NCBI RefSeq assembly: GCF_000260135.1
Contig: NZ_JH651384.1
Location: forward strand, 2,297,693-2,361,692
Direction of reading: 5' to 3'
Source: Thiothrix nivea DSM 5205
GTDB lineage: Bacteria; Pseudomonadota; Gammaproteobacteria; Thiotrichales; Thiotrichaceae
Length of the DNA stretch: 64,000 bases
The notes beneath the pieces are model-generated. The model was not told the DNA's origin and did not search any database. It worked only from the letters and a program-made list of their open reading frames with translations. A program made the position numbers and the translations under genes. Below, piece after piece: positions 8,567 to 18,386 of the stretch (positions within the stretch are counted from its first letter, which is position 1; the number at the start of each line of letters is the position of its first letter).

Positions 8567-9691
8567 TAAGGCGGGTAGTACAGCAGGTGGACTGTCTTAC
8601 CGGTATGGTTGGCGAATTCCACCATGCGCTTGAGGAATTGCGTCCTGATCCCGCTGCTTTCCGGGCCATTGTCCGCTTTGATCTGGATGCACTGGCAGGC
8701 GTCCTTGTCAGCAGAAGGCATCTGTTCCCATACCCGGCACAGGGAATCCACGATGAAGTCACTGGTTTTGCTGGAACTGCCGAAGGTCAGGTAAACCTGC
8801 CCACTGTCCTCATCCAGTACGCCAAAAGGGATGTATTTCTCTTTGCAGCCCATCTCATGGTCAGCGGCTTTATTGTCACCCCGTGTTTTCCCGCCCCGTG
8901 AGTAGTCACCGATGTTGACGGTCGCCTTGCAGTCCATGCTCAGGCGTTTGACCGCCCCATCGGCAAACTGCCCATCGTTGGCCTGGATATTGGCGAAGAT
9001 GGCGTCGGTTTCTGGAATTTTTTTTGCGGCTTGGCTTTCTCCACCTTGCGCAGGCGGTAGCCATTCCGGTTGAGTATCCGCGCCATGGTGCTGGGGGCGG
9101 GCACTTGTCCACCGCTGAAACCCATGGCCTGTAACTGCCGGATGGCTTCCGCCGCCGTCAGGCGGGTGTAGGCGATGCTGCTGCGGAATGTCGGGTCTTG
9201 CTGGCTATGTGCTTCCGCCAGCGCCAGCAAGGCGGCTGCCGCTTCCGGCTGGGTTTCCTCCCAGCGCTTCTGGCCACAATACGCCGCCTGCGCACCCACG
9301 CAAACCATGCCGCTGCGCTGTTCCTCCAAACCCAACTGCACCCCCTCCCGACCCCAGCCAAAACACCTTTCAGTCTGGCGGGCGTTGCCTGCACAATATT
9401 TCCGGCTCATGTCCGCCTGGAACGCACGGCGGGTGCTGCCAGACATTTTCGAGGCCGCCAGTTTCAGGTCGGCTATCTGGGATTCACTCAGGATCGGGTT
9501 AGCTGTTTGGGGTTCGGGGGGCATGGGGATAGGGACTCCGCTTGTCGATAAGACAAGTGTAGCCATTGCGGGGGAATCTTTCAGGGAAATCCCCTAAGTC
9601 GGCATGATGAAGGATGGGGAAGTTGATCATCCGTCCTATTGTAGCTGACTAAAATGAAAAGACTATAGGTAGCTGATCATATCGTGAGAAG

Positions 9692-11363
9692 TTATTGTTT
9701 GCATCCAAGAGTCTCCCCTAAATCAAAGCCTTTTAGAACTTCCTGAATTTCTAACCACTTAGGGTGAATTTTGCCTTGCTCAACTTCAGGTTTAAGATCT
9801 TGTGATAAATGGCGTGTAAGTAATTGAGCTAATAGGGAAAATTGTTCACAACGTGCTTTTCCCTTCTCGCCAGTAGTTCTAAAATTATAGGTTACTAACG
9901 ATACGTAATCACTGACAGTGCTAATCCCTTTACCTTCCGGGATGCTGGAGTAAAATTCATGTGTCAATATTGCTGGAATATATGTTGCGTTAGGCCGTTG
10001 CACAGTAAGAAAGTGGGCTTGCTTGAATACTGAATCACTTTTTATTTTTTCTAATCTGTCAGCAAAGTCTTTAAAAATAGGTACTGGCTGACCACCTGCA
10101 AAAACTATGGCATCCGCATTCCCATCAGAAGATACAACTTGGCAAAAGCCTTCTTTTATATCATTATCTAGGGGGAGTTATTTTGATATGCAGCAGATCA
10201 AAAAGTCTCTCGGCTGTAATACGACTGCCTAGTTTTTCGCTGCCAAGGACAACCCGTTTATTTTCTAGTTTACTTATGTCTTCGATTGTATTTTTTGCAA
10301 AGACATGTATTTCCTCTGTGTATAATTTGGATGCTGATGTTAATAACCCACTGTTTTCTGTATCTAAGATGTCTCCTTTGGCGAGACCTATGGCTGCATC
10401 TGCTGTTGATTTTAGCATTTTCAGACTTTCTACACCTCCTCCTGTTTCTATTACATTTATTTTTAAACACTTATCTCTATCGCCGACACGACAGTTGTTT
10501 TCTGTCCAGTCATGTTCTGCCCATTGGCTAATATCTTTAGCTATCTCGAAGTAAGTACCTCCTTTAGGGCCTGTAAGAAAGGGCAATGGCTGTTTAATCC
10601 AATAATCATACCTATTGTCTTTGCTGGCATCTAGCTGATTGGCTGGAATTCCTGGGAGGGGAGAGTAAATGTTTTTAACTTCTTGGCGGCATTCTGCAAG
10701 TGTTATTTGTTGTGGTATTGGTGTAGACGTAACCTGATTATTCGAGGAAGAGGGTAATGGAATTACTATTTTTGTAGGTGGTTCTTTTAAATAAAGATAT
10801 AGCAAATATGTAGCAATAAAACCTAAAAAAAATAAAAGCAACAACCATTTAGTAAGGTTTGAGTTATTATTTTGATGTGTATTTTTGGTATAAGTTGGCA
10901 TGTCAATCAGTTCGGCACGGAGATCAAATGCATAACCATCAAACTTGCCTTTTAAAATATGAACTGTGTCAAGATTGTCAATTAGCAGTTGTTTATTTCG
11001 ACCTTGGCATTGTTCACTCACATTGTTAAGTTTTATTGCAAGCTTTACAATATTGGGTTGATTGGCATATCTAGTTATTAAATTCAGGGAGGTCGATTGT
11101 AATTGGGATAATTCTTGTAAAGGATGCTGATTGTCTTCTAGTTTTAGAATAGCTTTTCCGAGTACTTCGCCTATCCCAGCAAAAATGTTTGCCAAATCTT
11201 CTCTTTGAGCTTTACTTTGGTTTTTTAGAAAAGCCACAAAGTCGGGAGTGGTCTTCATAAAATTTAATAATAGACTGAGAGCATCTGTTCCCGTTACCAT
11301 GGCTTTATCCAATAAATACTCAAACGCGCTTAAATTTAAACATAAATCTCTTGTAAAATACAC
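9692..11363 (-). pseudogene. Membrane-anchored TAXI-type receptor protein, frameshifted
   Basis: The region is AT-rich compared with everything around it. Starting from GTG at 11363 (AAGGA upstream), about 175 cytoplasmic residues of unknown type are followed by one membrane segment (KWLLLLFFLGFIATYLLYLY). A periplasmic domain resembling TAXI-family solute receptors follows: LTGPKGGTYFEIAKDI, then INVIETGGGVESLKML and SAADAAIGLAKGD-like text. The frame breaks at ACTCCCCCTAGAT (near 10165-10175). Removing one C from the run of five restores a continuous 556-residue protein ending LGCKQ. It could be a real mutation or a homopolymer error. A receptor domain tethered to a cytosolic domain suggests ligand sensing rather than transport; no TRAP permease gene is adjacent. 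Confidence 0.65.
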
Positions 11364-11458
11364 AAAATTCCTTGATTAAACATGTGGATATTATTGATAT
11401 ATTTTATTTCCAATAAAATGGGGGTTGTTAAGTAAAATATACTCACGACAATCCAAAA

Positions 11459-11523
11459 TTCGGTTTCCTCAAAATTAATAACTCATTGATAATCAAGTGG
11501 TAATAGAAGGTAAGGAAACCGAA
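11459..11523. repeat. 11-bp perfect inverted repeat in AT-rich intergenic DNA
   Basis: TTCGGTTTCCT (11459-11469) and AGGAAACCGAA (11513-11523) are perfect complements 43 bp apart, in the otherwise empty stretch between the TAXI-type gene and the next gene. It may be an operator pair, a fold-back structure or the ends of a small non-coding element. Nothing else is recognised in 11364-11584. Confidence 0.5.
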
Positions 11524-11584
11524 AGCTGAATTGCCGAAGGTATAGTTGTGCGGCTAATTTGTGTTCTCCAATTTGCCAACACTT

Positions 11585-11983
11585 TCAGATCGACTTTCTG
11601 TTCGAATGCCCATCGATTTCAGCGGGCTGCGGCAGCACGTAGCTGATCGTCACGCCCTTCATGCGCAGCGCCACCAGCAGCGGGGTGGAAAGGCTTTCCG
11701 GCAGGTACAGGCGGTAGCCGCCGAAGAAATAATGGTGCACGTCCAGATACAAGGTTTCCAGCAGGAAAGCCGGTGGATTCGCGCCATTCAAGGCTTGCAG
11801 GATGGGCAACACCGGCGTGCGTTCCACATCAGAAAAATACAGCAGGTTGCGTTCCCGGTTGAAAAAAACGTGGTTGACGCCAAGATAATAGAAAATATCC
11901 TTTTCGCTGGTGCTGGCCGGTAAATCACGCCGCTGGCAGGGCACATTGGCCGTATTGCGGACACTTTGCGGAACCGGCTGCAT
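11585..11983 (-). CDS. Hypothetical protein (132 aa)
   Basis: I do not recognise the family. The start was placed at the ATG at 11983 because GGGAGG lies 6 bp before it; an upstream GTG at 12040 would add 19 residues. The sequence has a mixed alpha/beta look (DIFYYLGVNHVFFNRERNLL, then PAFLLETLYLDVHHYFFGGYR), with no signal peptide or membrane segment and codon use like its neighbours. It is transcribed divergently from the prolyl aminopeptidase gene at 12043, with about 60 bp between the starts. Confidence 0.55.
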   Translation of the reverse strand: MQPVPQSVRNTANVPCQRRDLPASTSEKDIFYYLGVNHVFFNRERNLLYFSDVERTPVLPILQALNGANPPAFLLETLYLDVHHYFFGGYRLYLPESLSTPLLVALRMKGVTISYVLPQPAEIDGHSNRKSI

Positions 11984-12042
11984 GTTGGCCTCCCAACGGT
12001 GGAACGGAATGCTTGGCTGTGGTGTAGTGTAGTGTACCACCC

Positions 12043-13005
12043 ATGATCAGGAATGATGTCAACATGCTGGAAGAAAACCTACTGGCGACCACCTACCCGC
12101 ACCGCATCCACTACTCGGTGTTCGGCAACCCTGACGGCATTCCCCTGTTGTTCATCCATGGCGGCCCCGGTGCGTATGCCCGCCCGGAACACGCGCAATT
12201 CCTGTGCCCGCAACATTTCCGCATCATCCAGTTTGACCAGCGTGGGTGCGGGCGTTCCCTACCGTCCGGCAGCCTGTTGTACAACTCGACCTTTCACTTG
12301 CTGACTGACATGGAAGCCTTGCGTAAGCATTTGGGTATCGAGCGCTGGGTGGTGTACGGCGGCTCCTGGGGTGCAACGCTGGCGCTGGAATACAGCAAGC
12401 GCTACACCACCCAGGTGCTGGCGCTGTTGTTGCGTGGCTCGTTTCTAGGGCGCAAAACGGACTGGGACTGGTTCAGCCAGCCGGATGGCGTCGCGCAATC
12501 CATCCCCGAGGCTTACCGGCAGTTGCGGGCAGCATTGCGCTGTGAACCTGATGATGACATTGCGGATGCTTTGCACAGACGTTTGTTTGAGGCGGATGCT
12601 TCCACCGAAACGCTCTACCGTTACGCGCTGGCGTGGGATGCGTGGGAATCTGCCGTGATGGGCTTGCCTGCCCCCGGCTTTAACCCGGATGCAAGTGTCT
12701 GGCAGTCGCGTATCAACAGCATCCGGATCTACGCCTATTATGGCTTGCATCGCTGGTTTTTGCCTCCGGAAGGCGTGTTGCCGGGGCTGGAACGTATCCG
12801 CCATATTCCGGGCGCGATTGTGCATGGCTTGCAAGACCGTGTGTGCCAACATGCCGGTGCGGCCTTGCTGGCGGAGAAGCTTCCCCGGATGCGCCTGAAA
12901 AGCATTGAGGCCGGTCACGGAATGCATGAAAGCGTCATGCAACAGACCGTACAGCAGGCGGCAAACTCGTTATTCGCCTACCTGAGCAGCAGCAAGGTGC
13001 TGTAA
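12043..13005 (+). CDS. pip: Prolyl aminopeptidase (proline iminopeptidase), alpha/beta hydrolase
   Basis: 320 residues, family length. It releases N-terminal proline from peptides in the cytoplasm. The oxyanion motif HGGPGA is at residues 39-44 and the nucleophile elbow GGSWGA has Ser108. The later Asp (HGLQDRVC) and His (EAGHGMHE) complete the triad. GCGRS and the cap domain follow the family S33 pattern. A second in-frame ATG at 12064 is an alternative start. The gene converges with moeB, 6 bp apart. Some S33 members act on other substrates, so substrate specificity is inferred. Confidence 0.85.
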   Translation: MIRNDVNMLEENLLATTYPHRIHYSVFGNPDGIPLLFIHGGPGAYARPEHAQFLCPQHFRIIQFDQRGCGRSLPSGSLLYNSTFHLLTDMEALRKHLGIERWVVYGGSWGATLALEYSKRYTTQVLALLLRGSFLGRKTDWDWFSQPDGVAQSIPEAYRQLRAALRCEPDDDIADALHRRLFEADASTETLYRYALAWDAWESAVMGLPAPGFNPDASVWQSRINSIRIYAYYGLHRWFLPPEGVLPGLERIRHIPGAIVHGLQDRVCQHAGAALLAEKLPRMRLKSIEAGHGMHESVMQQTVQQAANSLFAYLSSSKVL

Positions 13006-13011
13006 CACTGC

Positions 13012-13773
13012 TCAGACCGGCTCACGTTCAATCGCGCCGCAGACCGGGCAGTTGGGGTCACGTGGCAGTTTGAACCCCATCCATTCCATCGCCTGCCCGT
13101 CGAACAGCAGCACCCGCCCGGTCAGGGTCTGGCCGTTACCGACCAGCAGTTTGATTACCTCCAGCGCCTGCATACTGCCGAGGATACCGAGTAGCGGGCC
13201 GACCACGCCGTTTTCGCTACAGGTTTGTGCGAGGCTTCCCACCTTGCCGTAGAAGCAGTGGTAGCAAGGGTTTTCGCCCAGCCAAGGTTGGAATACGCTG
13301 ATTTGCCCTTCCCAACGGATAGCGGCGGCGGATACCAGCGGCTTGCGGGCAGCCACGGCGGCGCGGTTGATCAGCAGGCGGGAATTGAGGTTGTCGGTGC
13401 AATCCACCACCACGTCAACCTGCTGCATTTGAGCCAGCAAAGCCGCTTCATCCAGTCTGGCGGGGATGGTTTCGACCATGATTTCCGGGTTGAGGCGGCG
13501 CAGGGTTTCAGCGGCGGAATCCACCTTGGGCTGGCCGACCTTGGGTGTGTCGTGCACGATCTGGCGTTGCAGGTTGGTCAGGTCAACCACATCCGGGTCG
13601 CACAACACCAGTTTGCCGATGCCACTAGAGGCGAGGTACATGGCAACCGGTGACCCCAGCCCGCCGATGCCAAGAATCAGTACGGTAGCGGCATTGAGCT
13701 GTTCCTGCCCTGCCAGATCAATCTGCGGCAGCATGATCTGGCGGCTGTAGCGCAGCAATTGTTCATCTTCCAT
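13012..13773 (-). CDS. moeB: Molybdopterin-synthase adenylyltransferase MoeB (HesA/MoeB/ThiF family)
   Basis: 253 residues. It activates the C-terminus of MoaD by adenylation during molybdopterin synthesis, or of ThiS in thiamine synthesis. The nucleotide loop GIGGLG is at 35-40. DPDVVDLTNLQRQ (59-71) is the family signature. Zinc ligands Cys170/Cys173 (CYHC) and Cys242/Cys245 (CPVC) and the conserved Cys185 are present. There is no C-terminal rhodanese domain. A thiS gene lies at 56194 but no thiF next to it, so this protein might serve both pathways; that is inference. Confidence 0.9.
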   Translation of the reverse strand: MEDEQLLRYSRQIMLPQIDLAGQEQLNAATVLILGIGGLGSPVAMYLASSGIGKLVLCDPDVVDLTNLQRQIVHDTPKVGQPKVDSAAETLRRLNPEIMVETIPARLDEAALLAQMQQVDVVVDCTDNLNSRLLINRAAVAARKPLVSAAAIRWEGQISVFQPWLGENPCYHCFYGKVGSLAQTCSENGVVGPLLGILGSMQALEVIKLLVGNGQTLTGRVLLFDGQAMEWMGFKLPRDPNCPVCGAIEREPV

Positions 13774-13830
13774 CGGTATCCCTCCCCATTGTGTTCAGTG
13801 TATTCCAACATGCCGGTCTGGGCGCGTCTT

Positions 13831-13847
13831 CCCACCTTTTACCAACC
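13831..13847 (+). promoter_or_regulatory. Regulon motif copy 1
   Basis: CCCACC-TTTTA-CCAACC, 11-bp period. It is the distal one of two copies upstream of the aldehyde dehydrogenase gene (ATG 13957). Confidence 0.8.
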
Positions 13848-13869
13848 TTTTCATCAAAAGGCATGAATC

Positions 13870-13886
13870 CCAACCTTTTTCCAACC
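13870..13886 (+). promoter_or_regulatory. Regulon motif copy 2
   Basis: CCAACC-TTTTT-CCAACC, proximal copy before the aldehyde dehydrogenase gene. TAACTT, a possible -10, begins 9 bp after the second half-site, so the motif would cover the -35 position. Confidence 0.85.
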
Positions 13887-13956
13887 TTTGCATTTTAACT
13901 TATCCACAAGGGGACAATCCCGACCTACCAAAGACCACTAGAGAGAGGAAACAAAC

Positions 13957-15477
<1,521 letters not shown>

Positions 15478-15499
15478 AACTTTCCTCCTCAAGCGGTGT

Positions 15500-15533
15500 G
15501 CGTGGGTCGGGTTAGCCTGACCCACGCTTTTTT
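15500..15533 (+). terminator. Rho-independent terminator after exaC
   Basis: GCGTGGGTC (15500-15508) pairs with GACCCACGC (15519-15527), followed by six T. It also lies just after the convergent dsbB gene end. Confidence 0.9.
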
Positions 15534-15547
15534 ACACCAATAACTGA

Positions 15548-16054
15548 TCAGTAACGGGAAGTACCCGTCCATTGCAACTTGCCAAACAATGCCCACGCCG
15601 CCACAGCCAATGTGGACAGGAAGGAAACCAGCGCCCAATTGGCCAGTGACAGCCCCAGGATCACCAGTTCCTCGTCTTCACACAGACCCGTTACCTCGAA
15701 CAGGCTGGGGATGTTGTCGCTCAGGAAATAAACCAGTTGCTCAATCAGGTTGGGTTTGGCTCCTGCGCAAGAGGCGTCACCGGGTGGTAGCAGCTGCAAC
15801 CAGGTTTGATAGCCCGCCACGCTGGTACCGACGCCTGCCAGCAGCAGCACCATCCCACCCCAGATTTTTTCCAGAAAACCCGCCGCCGCCAGCAGGCCAA
15901 ATACGCCAATCAGCATGAACAGCAAGCGCTGGAAAATACACAGGTAGCAAGGGTGCAGGTCAAGCATGGCGGTCAGGATCAGGCTGGCTACAGCCAAACC
16001 CATTGTGCCCACCCCGACGGCCAGCCAGATAAGTTTACGGTTTATTGTCAGCAT
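15548..16054 (-). CDS. dsbB: Disulfide bond formation protein DsbB
   Basis: 168 residues with four membrane helices. It re-oxidises periplasmic DsbA and passes electrons to quinone. The first redox pair is CYLC (Cys36, Cys39) in the first periplasmic loop; the second pair is Cys96 and Cys125 in the second loop, with the usual spacing. PQQ alcohol dehydrogenases carry a vicinal disulfide, so a DsbB near this locus fits but may be coincidental. It is read towards exaC. Confidence 0.92.
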   Translation of the reverse strand: MLTINRKLIWLAVGVGTMGLAVASLILTAMLDLHPCYLCIFQRLLFMLIGVFGLLAAAGFLEKIWGGMVLLLAGVGTSVAGYQTWLQLLPPGDASCAGAKPNLIEQLVYFLSDNIPSLFEVTGLCEDEELVILGLSLANWALVSFLSTLAVAAWALFGKLQWTGTSRY

Positions 16055-16116
16055 TGTTTTGGTTTCCTTGTATCCATACTTGTTGTGTCATGTGATTGAT
16101 TAACCAGACGTGAAAA

Positions 16117-16414
16117 TTATAGCAGTTTTGCCGCCAATGCTACCGCTTTGCGCTGCACGGATTCCGGCAGCTCCGCATGAGGCCGTTGGCTTACCAGCCC
16201 GGTAAACAGGCTGCCGACGGTATCCGCGCCGATCGTTTTGGCCGTCTGTTTGAGTTGGGAATGCGTACTGTACACCCACCGCCCCAGCAAACCCGGAGCC
16301 GCGCAAGACGACACCAGCGCAGCCTTTTTCGGCGCTGACTTTGCCTTGCGCAGGTGTGGCGCAGGTAATCCCGCCGGGGCGGTAGGAACCGTTGATGATG
16401 AGGATTTGTTTCAT
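16117..16414 (-). pseudogene. Flavodoxin-like NADPH-dependent FMN reductase, internally deleted
   Basis: The ATG at 16414 follows GGAGG. The first 17 residues, MKQILIINGSYRPGGIT, are the P-loop start of the flavodoxin-fold reductase family. The sequence then jumps into a later part of the fold in another frame (APKKAALVSSCAAPGLLGRW, ending ...QRKAVALAAKLL). The middle of the protein, roughly 90 residues with the CRECxxC-type region, is missing. It is a deletion derivative with no likely function. Confidence 0.7.
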
Positions 16415-16544
16415 GTGCATTCCTCCCTGACGCTACTTTTCCAGTCTACGCGACCTGTAACCGTGACAGGGCGACATAAAGCAAGAGAACAGCAGCAGAA
16501 TATGCCATACTAGAAACAAGTTCCTACATTAAAGGAGAACTTTC

Positions 16545-16919
16545 ATGCAGGTTGTGAATATCCGTCAGCTTAAAGCCAATCCATCGGTCGCTTTGCGTGA
16601 AGCCAAGCGCGATCTGGTCATGGTGACAAACCGCGACAAACCTGATGCGCTGCTGGTCAGTATGGAACAACTTTCCGGCATCCCCAATCTTGATCAGGTA
16701 CGGTTGGTATTGGGTGTTTCCATGTTCCGCGACAAACAGCTTTCCCTCTCTGCTGCCGCCAAAGTAGCAGGCAAATCCCTGTCTGAAATGCTGACTATTG
16801 TTTCTGAAATGGGCATTCCCGTAGTCGATTATTCAGAGGAAGAACTCGACACTGAAGTCAGAGCCGCCGAGCAACTCATCAAAGAACGCCACGCCAAACA
16901 AAAAGCCGAGGCTGCATGA
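16545..16919 (+). CDS. UPF0175-family antitoxin with Phd-like N-terminus
   Basis: 124 residues. The N-terminus (MQVVNIRQLKANPSVALREA) looks like the Phd/YefM fold used for DNA binding and autoregulation. The C-terminal part (FRDKQLSLSAAAKVAGKSLSEMLTIVSEMGIPVVDYSEEEL) is the UPF0175 domain. AAAGGAGAA precedes the ATG. The stop overlaps the start of the PIN-domain gene by 4 bp (ATGA), as in a toxin-antitoxin operon. An imperfect palindrome TAGAAAC/GTTCCTA in the leader may be its operator. The pairing is a strong inference from layout. Confidence 0.85.
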   Translation: MQVVNIRQLKANPSVALREAKRDLVMVTNRDKPDALLVSMEQLSGIPNLDQVRLVLGVSMFRDKQLSLSAAAKVAGKSLSEMLTIVSEMGIPVVDYSEEELDTEVRAAEQLIKERHAKQKAEAA

Positions 16920-17440
16920 GCAACACCGTTGTGATTGCGGATGCCAGTCCGCTGATTGCGCTTGCGCGTATCAATCACCTCCACTTATTACCGCAACTTT
17001 TCAGCGAAGTTTTCATGACAGAAACCGTCAGGCAGGAAGTCGTTTCCGGTGGCAACTTCGCAGACTCAAAGCCTGTAGAACAAGCCATCAAAGCCGGATG
17101 GTTACAGGTTAAAAAACTACCCGAAAGTCAGTATAAGACCGCCAACCAATTGTTATTGGATGGGCTTGATCCGGGTGAAAAAAGCTCAATCCTGTGGGCA
17201 CTGGAATTGCAAGATAATGGGCAACTCACCCGCCTCATCATCGACGACGCCAAAGGCCGCGCAGCAGCACGCCGGTTATCACTGGAACTGATCGGCAGTG
17301 CCGGTATCATTGCCACTGCCAAACGGCTGGATCTGATACCCCATGCCCGTCCGTTGTTGGAGCAGTTACGGGCGTCGGGTTATTATTTGTCGCAGACGGT
17401 GGTGGATGCCGCCTTGAAAATTGCTGGGGAAAAATCTTAA
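16916..17440 (+). CDS. DUF3368 PIN-domain toxin
   Basis: 174 residues. The PIN-like start VVIADASPLIALARI has the first acidic residue, and GLDPGEKSSILWALE and IIDDAKGRAAAR carry the later Glu/Asp residues of the PIN active site. DUF3368 proteins pair with UPF0175 antitoxins and are presumed ribonucleases. Translation is coupled to the antitoxin through the ATGA overlap. RNA target unknown. Confidence 0.85.
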   Translation: MSNTVVIADASPLIALARINHLHLLPQLFSEVFMTETVRQEVVSGGNFADSKPVEQAIKAGWLQVKKLPESQYKTANQLLLDGLDPGEKSSILWALELQDNGQLTRLIIDDAKGRAAARRLSLELIGSAGIIATAKRLDLIPHARPLLEQLRASGYYLSQTVVDAALKIAGEKS

Positions 17441-17647
17441 CCACCGTCACTTATTATTCCCATAAGATACGCATTCGCCCTTTTTTTGAACAGCACCACG
17501 ACATAGCAACGCTGGAAAGCTGTCTGGCTACCAAACCAGATTGACGAGACGTGATTGGCGTTGTCACAATGTCGATGCACCAGTAAAAAACCATGCCCAA
17601 GAATCGCACTGTCATGGCCGATGTAGCGGAGTACAGGAGGCAATACC

Positions 17648-18019
17648 ATGACCAACACTAAGCGCACCCTCGAAATCAAAATCCTCACTGAAGAGCAGGC
17701 CATGCAAGCCTCAGCCCCCCGTTTTCTGGATGCCTGGAACAAGGGTGAATACGCCGGTGAATACCTGACCTTCACCTCCCCCGGCATGTTCTTTGAAGTG
17801 ATCAACGCCCGCCGCTGGGATTTGGTGGTCAAGCTGCAAAAGCTGGGCAAAACCAGCATCCGCGAGCTGGCAAGGCAGGTGCAACGCGATGTACGTCGGG
17901 TGCACGATGACATCAAAATCCTGATCGAACACGGCATTGTGGAACAGGATGCGGGCGGAGTTTTCGTCCCTTACGATGAAATCCATGCCGATTTCACCCT
18001 GACGGCGGAGGCAGCATGA
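17648..18019 (+). CDS. Winged-helix DNA-binding protein, HVO_A0114 family
   Basis: 123 residues. The C-terminal half, SIRELARQVQRDVRRVHDDIKILIEHGIVEQ, is a winged helix as in the HVO_A0114 group of putative regulators. Such genes often sit after a small DUF6516-type toxin gene. No intact toxin is visible upstream: 17441-17647 has only short frames and may hold a decayed partner. AGGAGG lies 8 bp before the ATG. It is followed after 1 bp by the TfoX-like gene. Confidence 0.75.
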   Translation: MTNTKRTLEIKILTEEQAMQASAPRFLDAWNKGEYAGEYLTFTSPGMFFEVINARRWDLVVKLQKLGKTSIRELARQVQRDVRRVHDDIKILIEHGIVEQDAGGVFVPYDEIHADFTLTAEAA

Positions 18020-18020
18020 T

Positions 18021-18386
18021 ATGCCCAAACAAAGCGAATACGTCACCTACCTGCTCGAACTGCTCGCCCCGCTCGGGCAGGTTTCCGCCCGCGCCATGTT
18101 CGGTGGCCACGGCATTTACCGCGATGACGTGATGTTCGGGCTGGTGGCCTACGAAACCCTTTATTTCAAGGTCACAGCAGATAATCAGGCTGACTACGAA
18201 CAAGCGGGCAGCCAGCCGTTCAGCTACAGCAAGAAAGATGGCAAGGTCGCGGTCATGTCCTACTGGACGGTTCCCGCCGACCTGCTGGAAGATCAGGATC
18301 AACTGCTGGAATGGGCGCGCAAGGCATACAACATCGCCCTCAAGCACAAAGCCCCGCTCAAACGCGGCAAGAAAACCAAGGCATGA
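18021..18386 (+). CDS. TfoX/Sxy N-terminal domain protein
   Basis: 121 residues. ARAMFGGHGIYRDDVMFGLV and YETLYFKVT match the TfoX N-terminal domain; the C-terminal domain of full TfoX/Sxy is absent. The stop overlaps the SelO ATG by 4 bp, so the two are co-translated. Stand-alone N-domain proteins are common and have not been shown to regulate competence, so no competence role is claimed. Confidence 0.85.
   Translation: MPKQSEYVTYLLELLAPLGQVSARAMFGGHGIYRDDVMFGLVAYETLYFKVTADNQADYEQAGSQPFSYSKKDGKVAVMSYWTVPADLLEDQDQLLEWARKAYNIALKHKAPLKRGKKTKA

Larger units (their letters stand above)
7295..9566 (-). pseudogene. ISAzo13-type transposase copy 2, disrupted by IS630 copy B
   Basis: The N-terminal frame (9566-8940) and most of the DDE frame (to about 8569) are as in copy 1, including the eight-A slip site (complement of 9018-9025). 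The protein is cut at YYPPY by the insertion of 7565-8566, and the remaining C-terminus lies at 7562-7295 (HSKYNPIERCWG...). This copy cannot make a transposase. Confidence 0.9.
7275..9594 (-). mobile_element. ISAzo13-type insertion sequence, copy 2, interrupted by IS630 copy B
   Basis: It has the same ends as copy 1 and is flanked by TAA at 7272-7274 and 9595-9597. Length without the inner IS630 copy and its TA duplication is 1316 bp, equal to copy 1. The insertion point is a few codons into the transposase gene of IS630 copy A. A few point differences from copy 1 are visible (for example GATATT against GACATT near the left end). Confidence 0.92.
3860..9605 (-). pseudogene. IS630 transposase of copy A, broken into three pieces
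   Basis: Reading on the minus strand, the start ATG is at 9605 (MPTYYSKD...), and the gene is cut after a few codons by ISAzo13 copy 2. It continues at 7274-7172 (SKDLRERVVAAYDKS region), is cut again by IS66 at the CATTTGTC site, and resumes at 4669-3860 with the DDE domain, including WDNASFHLGGD and YSPDLNPIGQCW. The eight-A frameshift site of the intact copy is also present here (complement of 4439-4446). It cannot encode a transposase now. Confidence 0.9.
3847..9665 (-). mobile_element. IS630-family element, outer copy A, interrupted by IS66 and by ISAzo13-type copy 2
   Basis: Terminal inverted repeats TAGTCTTTTCATTTTAGTC (left) and its complement at the right end are flanked by TA at 3845-3846 and 9666-9667, the usual IS630 target duplication. 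Subtracting IS66 (2486 bp plus 8-bp duplication) and ISAzo13 copy 2 with its contents (2320 bp plus 3-bp duplication) from 5819 bp leaves 1002 bp, exactly the length of intact copy B at 7565-8566. Confidence 0.92.

Noticed and set aside
17437-17937. Long minus-strand frame across the gap before the winged-helix gene, and a possible DUF6516 toxin remnant in 17441-17647
   Set aside because: The frame is mostly antisense to the winged-helix gene, and no frame in the gap gives a convincing DUF6516 match.
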